The notes beneath the pieces were generated by a model. That model saw only the letters and a program-made list of their open reading frames with translations, did not search any database and had not been told where the DNA came from. Made by a program: the position numbers and the translations under genes. Below are positions 10,386 through 22,999 of a DNA stretch of 64,000 nucleotides, piece by piece. Positions within the stretch are counted from its first letter, which is position 1. Every line of letters starts with the position of its first letter. The stretch comes from Gnetum montanum (lineage: Eukaryota; Streptophyta; Gnetopsida; Gnetales; Gnetaceae). The DNA is taken from NCBI GenBank assembly GCA_015680685.1, contig MNCI01008068.1, forward strand, positions 278,804 to 342,803, written 5' to 3'.

Positions 10386-11099
10386 AGCACTTGTGGAGTG
10401 AAGAGACATGAGTACTTAATTCATTGTAATGATCAACTCACTAATCATGCTATATGGATTCATGAGACCAAACTTATTGAGTGGGGGATTACTTCTACCC
10501 CTACTCCCTTGTTTACATGAGTTTAATTTTTAAAGAGTAGGAGAGTTGGTATAGGGTCACCTCTTTCAATCCCCTTTTTCATCTCTATAAGTGATTTTTG
10601 TAGTCTTTGAATGCTAGGAAGACATCTTGGCTAAATGTTGAGCCTTGATAGGAGATTTTTGACAAGTGATGAAGACATCTAGGATGATGTAAAGACATCT
10701 CTACTAGACTAGAGATGTCTTTGCTAAGATGTCTCTCATAGACTAGAGACATATTTGGTGAGAGATCTCTGCCTAGGATGAGATGTCTCACTTATACTAA
10801 AGATTTCTTCCAAACCCCTTAGATGTCTCTTCCAAATGCTAAAGTTTGTAGAAAGACATCTCTCCAAGCTTGGAGATGACTCATATGATTTTAAAAATGT
10901 TTTGAGTTGGCAATTCCAAGTTTAGAAATAACCAAGAAAGATGATAAAAGATGGACCTAGTCCTAACAATATTTACATCATTTCAATAGTAAAAGGATTC
11001 GATGTACAAATAGAAAGCATTGGTGAAATACTGACTTTTGTAGGAGAGGAAGGTACAAAAGTAAATGTTAGCATAGAATGTCTATTATGATTGACTTTA

Positions 11100-12180
11100 T
11101 GTTAAGCATCTTTAACATATTCTAAATCTCTCATCAACAATAAAAGATTTCATCTCTTGGTAGCTAATAATATTTTTATATAAGGAAAAATTTTCCTTAT
11201 ATGCTATTTTCCTGAATTGATCAATACTTCCTATAGTAAAAGTAAAACTATTCATAAAACCTTTTATCTTCTTTAGTTTATTTATTATCATTTTATCATT
11301 CTTATCATCAACATTATCTTGATTATTTGTTTGTTTAGCCTCAAATTTTTTTTTTCTATCCTCAACTTCATGATCTTTTTTCTTTTTGTTGACATCTTTT
11401 TTCTTCAACAAAAATAGATAAACATTAAACAAATGTCCTTCATGTTGACAAAATTTGCAAGAATTAGGAAGATTATATTATGTAATTGGTTTAATATCAG
11501 TCTTTTTGCCTACTTGTAGAGCTAATTTCTTCTTATGGTTAAGAAGATTAATTTCAATAAAAAACATTTCTAAAATCCAAATGGTGAGAAAATAGATTGC
11601 ATATGCTTACAGGATTAAGAAGACTAATAATTCCATGCTTAGCTTTTCTAAAAAGAAATGGAAGATTAAATAACTTATGAAACATGAAACTCTAGAATAT
11701 TCTTTAGATTGGGCATTAAAATTTGAAGTCTGGTCATGAATGATCAACACTACATGCTTATGTATAAAAGACCCTGTATCTAGGGCACAATGTAGCATCA
11801 AAGCATTGCCTAGCTCAATAATTACCAAAAAATGAGAATAATACTTGGCCTCAATGACTTGAATGTTATGTTTTTGCATCATAGTAGTTAGCTATGAAGT
11901 AAAACTTTAATTATAAGGTAGGTAACCAAAAATTTAAATGGATATATATTATCATGTAAGACTAACTACTAGTGACTCATATACATCATCAAGGAAAATA
12001 AAAGTAAGTATCTTAGCTGAATCAACATCACTAGAAGAAGGCATCTCAAATTTTTGCTCATTACCTAATAAATCTACATTATAAGAATCAACAAAAATTT
12101 TTACATCAATAAAAAAAAATTTAACATCAATTAAAGAAGTTAAAAGTAATTTAGAATATAGGGATTCTAGATATATCAAA
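11100..12180 (-). pseudogene. LINE ORF1-like (DUF4283-type plus zinc knuckle) relic
   Basis: Three open stretches on the minus strand (12,179-11,952, 11,882-11,607, 11,432-11,112) form one degenerate reading order. The middle one resembles the N-terminal gag-like domain of plant LINE ORF1 (QVIEAKYYSHFLVIIELGNA, then an HDQTSNFN segment). It is followed near 11,440-11,470 by SCKFCQHEGHLFNVY, a CCHC zinc knuckle whose last Cys has become Tyr, then a Lys-rich tail. The same family recurs on the minus strand at 40,430-40,960. The domain naming is by pattern only. Confidence 0.55.
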
Positions 12181-12262
12181 TCTGTTGGAGAAAATTTGAA
12201 GAAATAAACATCATATCTAAGATTTAGAGAGAGGAAGAGGGGGTGGGGTCAAGGAGTGAGGA

Positions 12263-12400
12263 GTGTTGGAACTCAAAATAAGTAAAACATAGATACACCA
12301 CAAGATATATAGTTCGATTATAACTTTATAACCAAGCATTGCTTGCTAAAATTGAACCCATGACTTGGAGCTTTCAAATTAAGAGTAACACCTCATTGTT
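12263..12400 (-). repeat. tRNA-derived SINE copy
   Basis: Reverse complement of the SINE at 61,278-61,437. On + it starts at the tail (gtgttggaactcaaaataag), runs through the body (agatatatagttcgattata), the B-box region (attgaacccatgacttgg) and ends in the A-box region (aagagtaacacctcattg). It abuts a GA microsatellite. Confidence 0.65.

Positions 12401-12403
<3 letters not shown>

Positions 12404-12441
<38 letters not shown>
12404..12441. repeat. (GA)n microsatellite
   Basis: An uninterrupted run of GA dinucleotides of about 19 units, directly next to the SINE copy. Confidence 0.97.
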
Positions 12442-12446
<5 letters not shown>

Positions 12447-12721
12447 AGTTCCAACATCCACTTCCTACCATTCCCTCCCTACCTCCTCCCCCTTTCCTAA
12501 AATAAATTCTTGAAAATTCAAAACAAGAAAATTAATTATTGATGAAGAAAATAATCCATGCCTTGGCCAACTTTTATCATCCTTTTAAAATTTATTTTTG
12601 AACTTAAAATAATAAATGAATTTGATTTAGCAATAAAAAGATATGAAAAACTAGTGCCTTTCCACAAAAACATAGATGTAAAAAAATGCAAGTCTAAATT
12701 CTAGTACACCATTACTTTATT

Positions 12722-13420
12722 AAGTGCGATTCAGGCATATGATTTTTATCATTTTTACATTTTATGTTTTAGGTTGCCTAAGTATAAAGAATAATGAATA
12801 CAATAATTTAATTGCTAATATAATCTAACTAGCTGACATTTAACTAATCCTAACATAAGCATCCATTTTCACTCATCATACACATCTTGAACACATTTAA
12901 CACTACTGGGTTACCAAACGTTAAGCGTTACTAGGATTACCAAGCATCAAGCATATGCTCGAAGTGGTCATACTTATGTGTTTAGTTTATCATTATTTAA
13001 TCTAGCTTAATTTATTTCATAATTAATTATTTAATTACTTAAATAATTAAAGGAAATTTCATAAAAATTTAAATGCATAAATGAATAATTAATCTATTTT
13101 AAAGTGTTTATCAGAAAGCTCGTCTTTATTACTACACACACTACCATGCTTAGATACAATAGTGCTCAAATAAAGATCTGTACACTCTTTGACTCCTACT
13201 GTGGGCACTTAGAAAAATATTCTAACTTCTAAATGATAAAACTATAAGAGCTTCGTTATAACTATGAAAAAAGATGTCATAAACATGATAGGTGAGCATG
13301 TATTTATAGGTGAAAATAGACACTATGTTGACAGGGCCACATAAATGCATTAAATCCCACGTCGACAAGGCCATGTCAACGAGGCCTCATTGACATAACC
13401 CAAGAAAATGCAACTCATCA
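12722..13420 (-). repeat. Truncated 3' LTR of an aORF-bearing Ty3 element
   Basis: Matches the solo LTR at 2,225-3,112 in reverse complement: ends caactcatca at 13,420, has the gtcgac-type motif array near 13,330-13,400, and the landmarks tgggttaccaaacgtt and gctcgtctttatta. The plus-strand sequence after 13,420 is a polypurine tract on the minus strand (catggcggta). The lower end is lost near 12,722, where similarity to the solo LTR stops. Confidence 0.75.
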
Positions 13421-13699
13421 TACCGCCATGATTGAATGAAAACTCGTTCTTAAATGAATAAAAGGAGGAGTAAGCTTCCTACAAAATTTTGAGAAGGTAT
13501 GGAATTATTGACTAACTACTGATACACACAAACACAACATGCATACATGAACAAACACTAAGTGCCCAAGTGTATAGATTTACAATCATTACAAAATTTT
13601 GGTATTTAGGATAATAAAATTAAACACTAGGATAAAAATGACAAACACCATTTCTTTGATGGCACGAAGACGTAGAAGAAGTTCAAATAATCCTAGGCG

Positions 13700-16534
13700 A
13701 TAGAGGTTCCTAAGGCTCCGAACGACCTTCTTGTACTTAAGGTGCACATGGTGGTTGAGGCAGTTGTGATTATCCTATGGTAGTTGCAACTTCTAGAGGA
13801 AGATGGATGGCATCCAATAATGCCTTCATCATCTTCTCCTTACTTTTGGGATCGTTCATGGTCCATGCTACATCACAAATATGGATCAGTGTGGGAGCAT
13901 CCCAAGGATAGGCATTGCCAAGAATAGCTCCTTCGCATTGATGAACCAGGCAGTGAAAAATTTACATTCAACATCAAATGTCTTTACTACATTCTATAGC
14001 TCCTAGGAGTCACTCATTCTCTTGGCCAGGTTCTCACATGTAGATTGTTGATTAGTGAAGCACTACTTGAGAACATTGAGTTTTGCATTTTCCAGCTCAA
14101 GCTTCTGCTCAGTGTCTTTGTGATGCTTGAAATTTACTTCGTATAACAAGTGTGAACTAGCCACCTATTTCTCCAATTTATATTGTACTCGTTCAATAGT
14201 CAACATTGTCAAATTTTCATAACGAAGATTGGTAAGCTCCATGTACTCTAGCATCTCCTTGATCTACAACTCCTTCATGTGGATCTCTACCTTTTTGTAG
14301 TCATTAAGCTCATCAAAGATGGGCTGCCAAACATCACCTCCTTCCTTCAGCTATTGGACGGCCTCATTGACTTTCACCTTCACCATCTAAATATGTTTCT
14401 CATTAATTTCTTTTTGTAAATCAACCTAATATTTGTAGTTTTTTAAATCTCTTAAACTTAAGATCCTCATGTTTTTAGGTAGCTAACTTTATTGTAGATT
14501 TCTGGTGAAGGGCTTGGACTTCCTCCATGAAGATATTTCTATTTTTAAATGCTAATCTCCTTAGTTCAATGTTTACTCTAGTTAGTTGCTCCTGTTGTTA
14601 ATGGATGAAATCTTGCATTTGCTGCTTCTGCACATCAACATTCCACAGGTGATGATTTTTTGCAATCAAAATTACATTCTCCTAGCGAGTTTGGTCGAAA
14701 GCCTTTTGGATATTATGCATGGTAACATTGGCCAAGGAATAATCAAAGACCATCATCTCCTTGGCATTCTCAACCTATTTGAGCTTGTCCTAAAGCTATT
14801 AAAAAGCTTCATCATGGCTCAATGTATGGTTGAGAAATGCAGGATTAGTAAGGCAGGCTCTTAGTTCAACAATCTCCATAGCCAAGCATTAGTTGTGAGC
14901 TTGAGCTATTTCGAGTTGCCCCTATATGATAATGCATTTGCCCCTTGCTTCTAATAGCTTTGACTGGGTTATAGTGATTGTATATGAAAGGTTAAACACA
15001 TTCAAAATTGGTTGCCCAAATCCCACCAGTTAGTCTAGCAACTCCTCATGCTGGGTTACATTTAATCTACGACTAACTATTCTTGTAGATGTCTACACAT
15101 CTCTCTAAGTGTAGAAATATCTTGTACAAATGTTGTAGGGACGTTCAATGCCTCAACAATTTTATTAACAACCATGTCTACTATTTTCTCCTTTTCATGG
15201 TGTTGAATCACTAAGATAGTTGCCCCCTCACTGTCCTCTAGATGCATTAAGAAAGTAGCAACATTCCTAGAGATTTCTAAGAATTGCTACTATTGTGAGA
15301 GAATTATCATTACCTCCTAGGTGTTAGGATTTGATCTCATGAGAAATTTCATTCTTTGGGAAGAGAAAATTAGCCCACCTTTCTTTATTTAGCTGATGGT
15401 TCAAGCCACTTCATTGAGGTGACTCATTACTAGGCGATACATAGATGGATCACTACCACTCGTTCCTGCTCACTACTCTTGCTCACACAAGAGTTACTCT
15501 TGAACCTCATGCATTTGTTTAAGGCTAGCATAAGACTTTGGTGTTGTTTCATGAATGGGCAGTGGAGGTGGTGGTTGTTGCTCCTCTTTCTTGGTTATGG
15601 TAGGGATCTTTTCTTTCATCATTTATACCCAAGAGGGAGAAGGAGCATGCCTGATTGCATTGTTGGCATAGTAAACTATTCTTGCCCTTTTGCATAGTTT
15701 TCTGATGAGGCAAGGAAAGGGCAAGGCCTTCCTTCCATGTTCATTTCTCTTAAGTCACTTATCTATCTCAAAATAGATTAGCTATGGAATGTTCACATGG
15801 AATTTCTTGCTCAAAGAGGCACACGCATGGGCAAAGAAAGTTATCATCTTGTTGGGTCTCACCATCAGATTGAGGTGGTAGGTTACTATCTTGAAATACA
15901 CATGCTTTGTTGGGGTGAGTGCACCATAGTTCTTATGGTCAACTTCATAACACCATTGGGTCCACTCCCTCTTTGCCTTTGGGTCTGCTTATGTGGAGAT
16001 CTTTGTTAAATTTGTTCCATTATTAGGCAACCCAAGGTCCTATGCAATGGACTTCATCGAGTAGAACACCTAAATGTCCTTGATCTTCATAGTGGCTTCT
16101 ACTTTTTTATCATTCTAGAAAAGATATGTCTCTTCCATGTACCATTCCCCATTGGAAGTAAGGATTAGCCACATGGGAGAGTTCTGAAACTGTGTCTTCA
16201 CTTCTACTAGAGTGTCTTCTAAGAATGAACCAAAGTTTAACTCTTAGAGAACTAAATGTTAGATGTCATGATGCTTAATCTAATCAAGGTAAGCTTGAAT
16301 TAATGTGATCTCAAGTCTTGACACCAATCCTAGCTCCTCATCTCAATGGAATTGTTTAGTTATGACCAGTTCCTCAAAAATCTATTGGATTGATTCCACT
16401 TTAGGCTCCTCTTGAAGAGGTCTTGTCACATGAGGTTCTAGTGCTTATTCTTATTGATCTCTTTCATCTCTAGGTTGTTTGTCCCTTGGATGGGATGGTC
16501 CTCCTTCCTATAGACATTTCGTTATAGGTGCCAT
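13700..16534 (-). pseudogene. Additional ORF (aORF) in envelope position, relic
   Basis: Homologous to the aORF at 31,391-34,180. Start ATG at 16,534 (MAPITKC, then EGGPSHPRDKQPRDERDQ). The N-terminal domain (about 16,200-15,650) reads WYMEETYLF, LGLPNNG, WTQWCYEVD, HVYFKIVTYHLN, FHVNIP and FPCLIRKLCKRARI. This resembles the 'putative plant transposon protein' family (PF20167). The middle has predicted coiled-coil character, and the C-terminus reads AYPWDAPTLIHICDVAW then NDPKSKEKMMKALLDA. It sits directly upstream of a 3' LTR, in the envelope position of a Ty3 element. Stops are frequent. The function of this protein family is unknown. Confidence 0.72.
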
Positions 16535-17040
16535 CTATAATCACAACATGAGCAAGGATTAGCACTTCATATGTAACTTTGAAACATTTGGAATACCTTA
16601 TCTCTTAGGGTGGTTACACTTGATTAAGTTGTAATCATGGTTGGTTTGATTATTTTAATATTATTTTATTATTATCCAATTAAATAGGTTATTAGAGTGT
16701 GTTGGAAGGGTTTAACTATCATTACTTAGTATTTTAATATTATTAATTCATTAAATCCATGGGGGAGTTGGAAAATTTATGAAAAATTTGGTCATTGAAA
16801 ACCTAAAGTTTATGGCCCCCACAACATAGAGCATACCTTTGAAAGTTGCAAGAGTGAAAAATGGAGTGAATTGGACAAATGGTATAAAAGTTATAGGCTT
16901 TAGAAGGTTTTTTGCTTTGAAAAATTGTAGAAAATCCCCTTACATTTGAAGCAAATGGCAAAAAATTCCTAAGTGGTGGGCGTTATCTACAGAATTTTTC
17001 TGATGCATCATCTGGGCATTGTTGACTAGGCCTAGTTGAT

Positions 17041-18540
17041 GTGGCTACTAACCATAGCTAACCAAGTCAAAATTCAACAAGTACAAAGAGTTTTTGAGTG
17101 AAATTGGAATGAAATGAAAACCCAAGAAGCCAAGAACACAATGAGATGCATGAAGAGGGCTTGAGATTTCACAAAAGATGGAGATTGATTGGAGAAATGC
17201 CTTAAGGAGTGCATAGTTGAATGCAACCAATGGGAAATGCAAAATATTTGATTGCCAAAATACCTCAGGATAAGGGACTTAACTACTCCAACCAAGAGAC
17301 ATGCAATTGGGTCCTTCCCATAGCAGGATCATGCCCTTTTTTGTCCTTACATAACCTCAATTAAGGAGTTCGTGGACCCCACAGTTGATTAATGGTTATA
17401 AAAAGTTAAGGACTGAATCCAAAAGAATCCATCTAAGAATTTTAACACATCAAACTATAGCATCGAAAAAACATGAAAATCAGCAGTGAGGTGAGCTATG
17501 GAAAGCATTGATTGATGAGAGAGGAAGTGAAACACCTAATCGTGGTCAGGTGAAGTCCCTTATGGATTTTATGGTTAAATGACCTAATAAAGTTCATCCT
17601 TAGTCTAGATAAAAACCAACCACCTTTAGTGACTTTGCATCACTACTCTAAGACTAGATCATCCCTCAAAACGCAAGAATGCTCCCACAGATCAAACACC
17701 ATTTGTTAGTAGAGAAGAAAAGAGGAGTAGGAAGTGAGAAAGGGCCTTAGTTAGAGGGGACCTTTAGTCATGGGTAAAATGTATTTCTAGTCCCATAACT
17801 AGTGCTTGTAGCTCATTATTTTGTTGAAGGGGTATGCTTTGAATTCCCTTCATGTTTTTTTAATGTTTTTATGGATTTTTGGATGGAAACCATGCCATGT
17901 AAAGACTTATTCAACTCCTATTATTAGTCGACTTGAAACAGTAAGAAATCCATGAAAACACTCATGCACCTAAGTGAGTAGAGAGGCACAAAGAGTATCA
18001 AATCTCCTTGAATTCACACCCTTTTCAAACCTTTGAATCCTTTCCAAATTTGGAAAATAACAAGGTCACAAATTTGTTAAAGTTTCATTAATAGAAAGGG
18101 ACCTCATATTTCCAAAACAAGGAAAACCATAGAGTTTGTGGATTGGTGGATGATGTGGACTCATTGCCTGTTCCATGAAAAGGAAACTTAGTCTTAGTCA
18201 TCTATCATCAAAATTCAAAAATAGAAACTAGAAATTAGCAATCAAAAACATTAGGTACAAACCACCATTTGCAAATAGCTACAACATCATTGTGTCCTAT
18301 TGACAATAGATCAATTTTATTAGAAAATAAGGAAACTTCACACCAAAATTGTAAAAGAAAACAAGGAAAATATAAAAGAAATTGTAAAACATTCAAGAAA
18401 AATAAAACATACTAACAATGTTGTAAAACAAAAATTTTGAAAAATAATAAAGTGTAAAACAAAAAGGTATAAAAACAAAGAAAGTGAAAAAACAAAAAGG
18501 TGTAAAACAAAAAAGTAGAAAAACTAAGGATCCACTTATA
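17041..18540 (-). other. Non-coding Ty3 3' region shared with 5.1-6.4 kb
   Basis: Matches 5,070-6,417 along its length with divergence (the same cagg..catgccc block, the 'agtgactttgcatca' block, and repeated gtaaaacaaaaa words at 18,380-18,530). It is followed at 18,555-18,575 by a purine tract on the minus strand (catgggggagatgg), just 3' of the integrase relic. No gene seen. 16,540-17,040 likewise holds only AT-rich sequence with nothing recognisable. Confidence 0.55.
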
Positions 18541-18599
18541 TGATCAACACATATGGCCATCTCCCCCATGACTAAGTTTAAAGAAGGAGATTTGAAAAA

Positions 18600-19030
18600 T
18601 TGAGCATGGTTGTCCATTTGATGAGGTGTTAATGGCACTAGCTTGCTTTAACTTATGGAAAAATTTTAATCATTGCATGTTGACTAGTTATTTCTTGTTT
18701 GGGTTTTCAGGTTTGTAGATCAACATGGCCCCAAAAGAAAAGGTCTCAAAAATGATGTAAGGCCCTTCCCACAATGTTTTGAACTTAGTTTGTTGAGGCA
18801 AATGTGTGGGGTTCCAGTAGAAGACCTTGTCTCTAGGTTAAAATTTTACCTTCTGTATTTTAAGGTCATGGCATTTTTTGTTGAATGCCTTATGCACTTT
18901 ATTCAAAGATAGGTTTACTAATTGATTTTCATCTAACACATTAATGTTGATTAGTATTTCTTTTTGTGCTAAGCTAAGGTCAAAATCAAGGTCATAGGCT
19001 ATTGAAAGTGTATGGAGCTCAAATTGAATA
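18600..19030 (-). pseudogene. Ty3 integrase C-terminal relic
   Basis: Reads IQFELHTLSIAYDLDFD, then KAFNKKCHDLKIQKVKF, PRDKVFYW and KFKTLWEGPYII, the usual integrase C-terminal order in Tat/Athila elements. The catalytic core expected upstream (higher coordinates) is missing and replaced by an LTR fragment. Confidence 0.75.
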
Positions 19031-19541
19031 CTTAAAGTAAAAACTAAGAAAATAGTAAAAACTATGCTAAGTAAAATAGTAAAACTAAGTGAATGTTGCA
19101 ATGATGACAAGAAGTCTCGATCTTTATTTCTAGTCATAAACTATGCCCAAGTACACTTCACTTGAATAAAGATTCCATACAACTACTCAACACCACATTG
19201 CAGGCATTCACTCTATCGCTAAAACTACAAAACAAAATTGCAAGAATCTACCTAAGGATGGAATGAAACGTATGCAAATTCATACATACGAGTGTTGTAT
19301 TTATAGGCTATACACATCCCACGATATTGGATCTATGATGTTGTAGCATGTGCTACGATATCGAATATACAACATTGTAGATACAATACCATAGGTGAAT
19401 AAAAATTAACTTTATCAAATAAATGCGATGTAGCATCTACGATGTAGTTGCCAAGTGAGATGCACCAATAGGGATGCTACAACATAGATGTGATGTAGCA
19501 TGTATGATATCTTAGCCAATTGATGATTCATCACTTTGATT
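19031..19541 (-). repeat. Foreign LTR fragment inside integrase
   Basis: Resembles the 5' LTR at 39,488-40,372: the tctttatttctagtcataaac region, ccacattgcaggcattcac, a TATA box on the minus strand near 19,300 (tataaata), then a U3 array of motifs like ctacgatgtag and gctacaacatag, ending gattcatca at 19,541. It lacks the R/U5 outer end. Integrase N-terminal sequence lies above it and C-terminal sequence below it, so it replaces the integrase core. Confidence 0.65.
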
Positions 19542-19544
19542 TCC

Positions 19545-20960
19545 ATATACCTTTTCACTTTATGGAGGAATTACTTCTTATGTTTCTTCTTCCATTCAAC
19601 AGGAAGCTTTTGTTTGGTAAGATATGTTATGTAATTAGTAACCCATGACTTCTCTATTGAATCTACAACCATTATGATTTTGTTGAATAAGTTTTCATGA
19701 AAAAATTAGTCTAATATTAGTTTATCATTCTCTTGGAGTTCCCATATAAGTCTTAATAAAGGATCTGCTACAAGATCTTTGGTTTCTTTCTTATCAATTA
19801 TGGTAATGTTAAACTCTTGTAAGATAACAAGCCATCTTATCACTCTAGGTCTGATTGTTGGTTTGTTCATTAAAATTTGATGGCACTATAATTAATATGG
19901 ACATAGATAATATAACTGAGCACATAGTGTTTGAATTTTTTAGGTGCATATACCATGGTCATAAGCTCCTTTTCTATGGTGGTGTAGTTAAGTTGTGCCT
20001 TGGTTATGCTTCGACTAGTGTAGTGTATATAATAAGGCCTTTTCTAGTCATCATGTTGAGTCAGTACTGCTCCTAGTACATAGTTTGAAGTGTCTATCAT
20101 GATTTGGAAAGGCTTAGACTAATCTAGAGTTTAAAGGATTGGTGTCTCAGTTAATTTCTATTTCAATGTTTCAAATGCTTTCTCACATTACTCTATCCAT
20201 TGTAATAGTGCATCTTTCTTAGTTAGCTCCACCAATGGTTTTGCAATATTTGAAAAGTTTTCAACAAATCTTCTATAGTATCCTATATGGCCAAGAAATG
20301 ATATGATATCTTTGACAATTTGTGGCCTTTGAGTGATATTATGTGTGACTCTAATTTTTTCGAGATCTACCTCTATTCCTTTGTGGGATACGTTGTGTCC
20401 TAGAACTATACTATCCTAAACCATTAAGTGGCTTTTCTGCCAATTAAGCTTCAAATTAGTTTCTACACATCTTTTCAATACTTGCTCTAAACAATCCAAG
20501 ACTTGTTTAAAATCTAGTTCATATGTAGAAAAAGCATCCATAAAGACTTGAACTCCATTGCCAGTTTGTTTCTTAAAGATGCTTAGTAAATGTCTCTAGA
20601 TGGTATTGGTGGCATTACATAAGCTAAAGGGCATTATTTTGCATGCAAATATCTCCATGGACTAATGAATATGGTCTTTTCTTGATCTTCTAGTGTAATT
20701 CAGATTTGATTGTATTTACTGTATTTATCCATGAAACTATAATATTTGTGTCTTGCAATAGTATCTAGGACATGGTCAACAAATGGTAGAGGAAAATGGT
20801 CCTTGAATGTTGCCATGTTCAACAAACGAAAATCAATGCATACCCTAAACTTGCCACCTTTCCTTGGGATAATGACCAATGGGCTAACCCTTTAATTGTT
20901 TGCTATAGGATAGATGAATCTAGCCTTCAATAGTTTTTCCAACTCTTGCTTGATGACTTC
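19545..20960 (-). pseudogene. Ty3 RT, RNase H and integrase N-terminus (relic)
   Basis: From the high end: VSPLVIIPRKGGKFRVCIDFRLL, DHFPLPFVDHVLDTIA, KYYSFMDKYSKYNQI (RT boxes), degenerate sequence through the catalytic box, then RNase H (SKPFQIMIDTSNYVLGAVLTQ near 20,100, LNYTTIEKELM, then YVLSYIISM) and the integrase lead-in (SWVTNYITYLTKQKLP near 19,640). It is the same lineage as the RT at 42,585-43,774. Many stops and shifts. Confidence 0.78.
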
Positions 20961-21483
20961 TTTAAGTTTTGGATTCAACCTTCTTTGAGGTTAGTCATGT
21001 GGTTTAATAGTTGGAATTGTATAGATCAATGTTGATTCCATAGAACCATTCAAATGGAATCAACCATTTATTCACCACTTCCAATAATTTTCTTCTCTAT
21101 TCTTTGTCAAGTCTAGCATTTATGATTATCAATTATTTGTTGTTTAGAAAAGCATACTCAAGTGTTTCTAGTAGGGCTTTCAGTTCCAAGGGTTCTAATT
21201 CATGTTTTTCCTATATCTCTAATTATCCCCATTCAATATCTTTCTCTTGATGTAATCCTATGTAAGAACATTTTATTTTTAAGTGTTCTTACTTATTAAT
21301 TTCTTTGACATAGACATTTGTGGTTTTATTCAATGGTTCAATGCATATTTTGGATTCTTTTTCTTCTTCAGTAATCAATCACTAAGTCTCTTCTTGTTGA
21401 GTGGTTTCTACATAAAGGCACTTTTCTATACACATGTATTCTATGCATTTGTTTCATGTTGTGATGTCATCATGTTTAGTAGT

Positions 21484-21890
21484 TTAGATCTTTTGCACAC
21501 AACTACATCCATTATTGTTGTATATCATACTTGGAATTTTGTGTCTCTGAATGATCCCAACTTCATCTTTTTTGGAGATTTCCAAGGATAAGTATTTGAT
21601 TCCAAGCTTAGCATCTGCAGTGCTAAGCCATGCTCTTCCCATAATTATGGGAAATTTCCCTTTATTATTTCTTGCATGGATGACTAAGAAGTTAGCAGTA
21701 TAGAACCAGCCACTAATGGTAGTAATAAAGTCTTCCACTTGTCTAAGTGGAACAATAATGGATTGATCTGTAAGCTCTAGCTGAATGCTACTCTTCGTTA
21801 GTGGGGGTAGGTTCCAAGCCCTATAAACATCTTGTGAAATGAGGTTTACTCTTAACCTAAAATCTAACAAAGCCTTGCATGGTTTATGTC
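21484..21890 (-). pseudogene. Ty3 aspartic protease relic with altered active site
   Basis: Long open stretch reading RVNLISQDVYRAWNLPP, LELTDQSIIVPL, VEDFITTISGWFYTANFLVI and FPIIMGRAWLST, aligned over its length with the protease at 43,883-44,266. The active-site triad that reads DSG there is DFR here, so it could not cleave. It lies between gag and RT as expected. Confidence 0.82.
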
Positions 21891-22417
21891 TTGCTATTTG
21901 AAGGTAAACTAAGGAACTCCCAAGATCTATTCTCTTCTTGGGAAATGCTCCTGCTTTTATCTAGTGTGTTATTATTTATGTGAGTATGACAGTTGTGATG
22001 TTCTTATCTATAGGTACTAAAAGCATAGTGTTCCTTTAAGGTATGTGAATGCAGTAGAGTTAGGTGAAGTTCCCATTCTTCAAATCTTTTTTGGACTTGT
22101 CCTAAAGAAGGACATTTCCTAGTTCTTGGTTTACTTACTATTACATCCTCTTGCATAGTTATTGCCTTGGTAGCACTCTTTTACTATAGCTATGTTGATG
22201 GCTCTCCTTGCATGACTAGTGGTGGTACTAGTGGTAAGAAGTTAGGAGTTTGAAGTGAGGGACCAACTGTTGGTTAAGACATATAAGATTTTGGATCCAT
22301 CCATAAAGTGGCGGGTCAATGATATTCCGATGGATAGTAGTGAGTAGAAGCATGGACTAAAGTATTTCCTAGAGAGATTAGATGTTGAACATGATATCCA
22401 TAGAAATCAGGCTACCT

Positions 22418-22422
22418 ATATG
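22418..22422. repeat. Target-site duplication ATATG (left)
   Basis: Pairs with ATATG at 37,246-37,250 around the 14.8-kb insertion. Excision rejoins the gag sequence of the outer element. Confidence 0.82.
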
Positions 22423-22999
22423 TGTGACATCCCGTTCCCATATGTTATGGAAAATGTCAAATATATGTTATATTAGACAGTATGCATAAGAAGACAATAT
22501 ATCAAATGTCAAATATATGTAACATTCGACATTATGCATAAAGAAAATAACAAACAAAGTGTAGAAAGAGAAAGGAAAGAATGCTTTATTAATTTAGAAT
22601 GGTGTATCTAGATCATGCTTTGAGAATATTCCTTGGGGTTTTCTTCCTTTAGCATCTATTCCCTTAGAGGCAATCCAACACTACCACCGCGATTAGGCCT
22701 ATAACCCAACCAGAAGGGATGGTCAGTCCACTTCTTGTCCCACTTCACCTAGCTTCTATGACTTGCCTATACTAGCTCTACCACTCCATGCTTGGCATAA
22801 CCTCTAAGCCTAGGTATAAATCCTTTAGGTAAAACCCCCAAAGGTTACCTTAAGAGACATGTCTGTTATTACAATGCATCCTTTTGGGTCTCAATTACAA
22901 CTGCCCTTTTTAAGTCTTATTACAATAATCATAACACTTGTTATGAAGAGACACCATCTTCGTTATGCAACAGCATCATTTGGAAATGGGGACATGATA
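22423..22999 (-). repeat. 3' LTR of second-level element
   Basis: Aligns with 36,671-37,245 throughout (shared blocks: aaatgtcaaatatatg, gaggcaatccaacactaccacc, caatcataacacttgttatgaagagacacc). Ends are read from the inverted tgtgacatccc ... ggggacatgata termini. Confidence 0.85.

Larger units (their letters stand above)
951..10962 (+). mobile_element. Degenerate Ty3 (Reina-like chromovirus) LTR retrotransposon, host of two insertions
   Basis: A plus-strand element bounded by related terminal sequences: 951 to at least 1,340 (starting tgttggtgtaggg) and 10,544-10,962 (starting agttggtataggg, after the purine-rich stretch gagtaggagag). Inside, in order, are reverse transcriptase (3,113-3,560, resuming 8,157-8,460), RNase H (8,480-9,000) and integrase (9,200-10,385). 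No gag or protease was recognised between 1,340 and 2,219, so the 5' internal region is deleted or unreadable. A solo LTR (2,225-3,112) and a complete minus-strand Ty3 element (3,565-8,156) are inserted in it. The Reina-like assignment rests on the RT lead-in (QIDFIPYATIPN), the box ISPYSILLVLVPKKD and the integrase C-terminus. Both the right LTR end and the left LTR end are uncertain. Confidence 0.7.
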
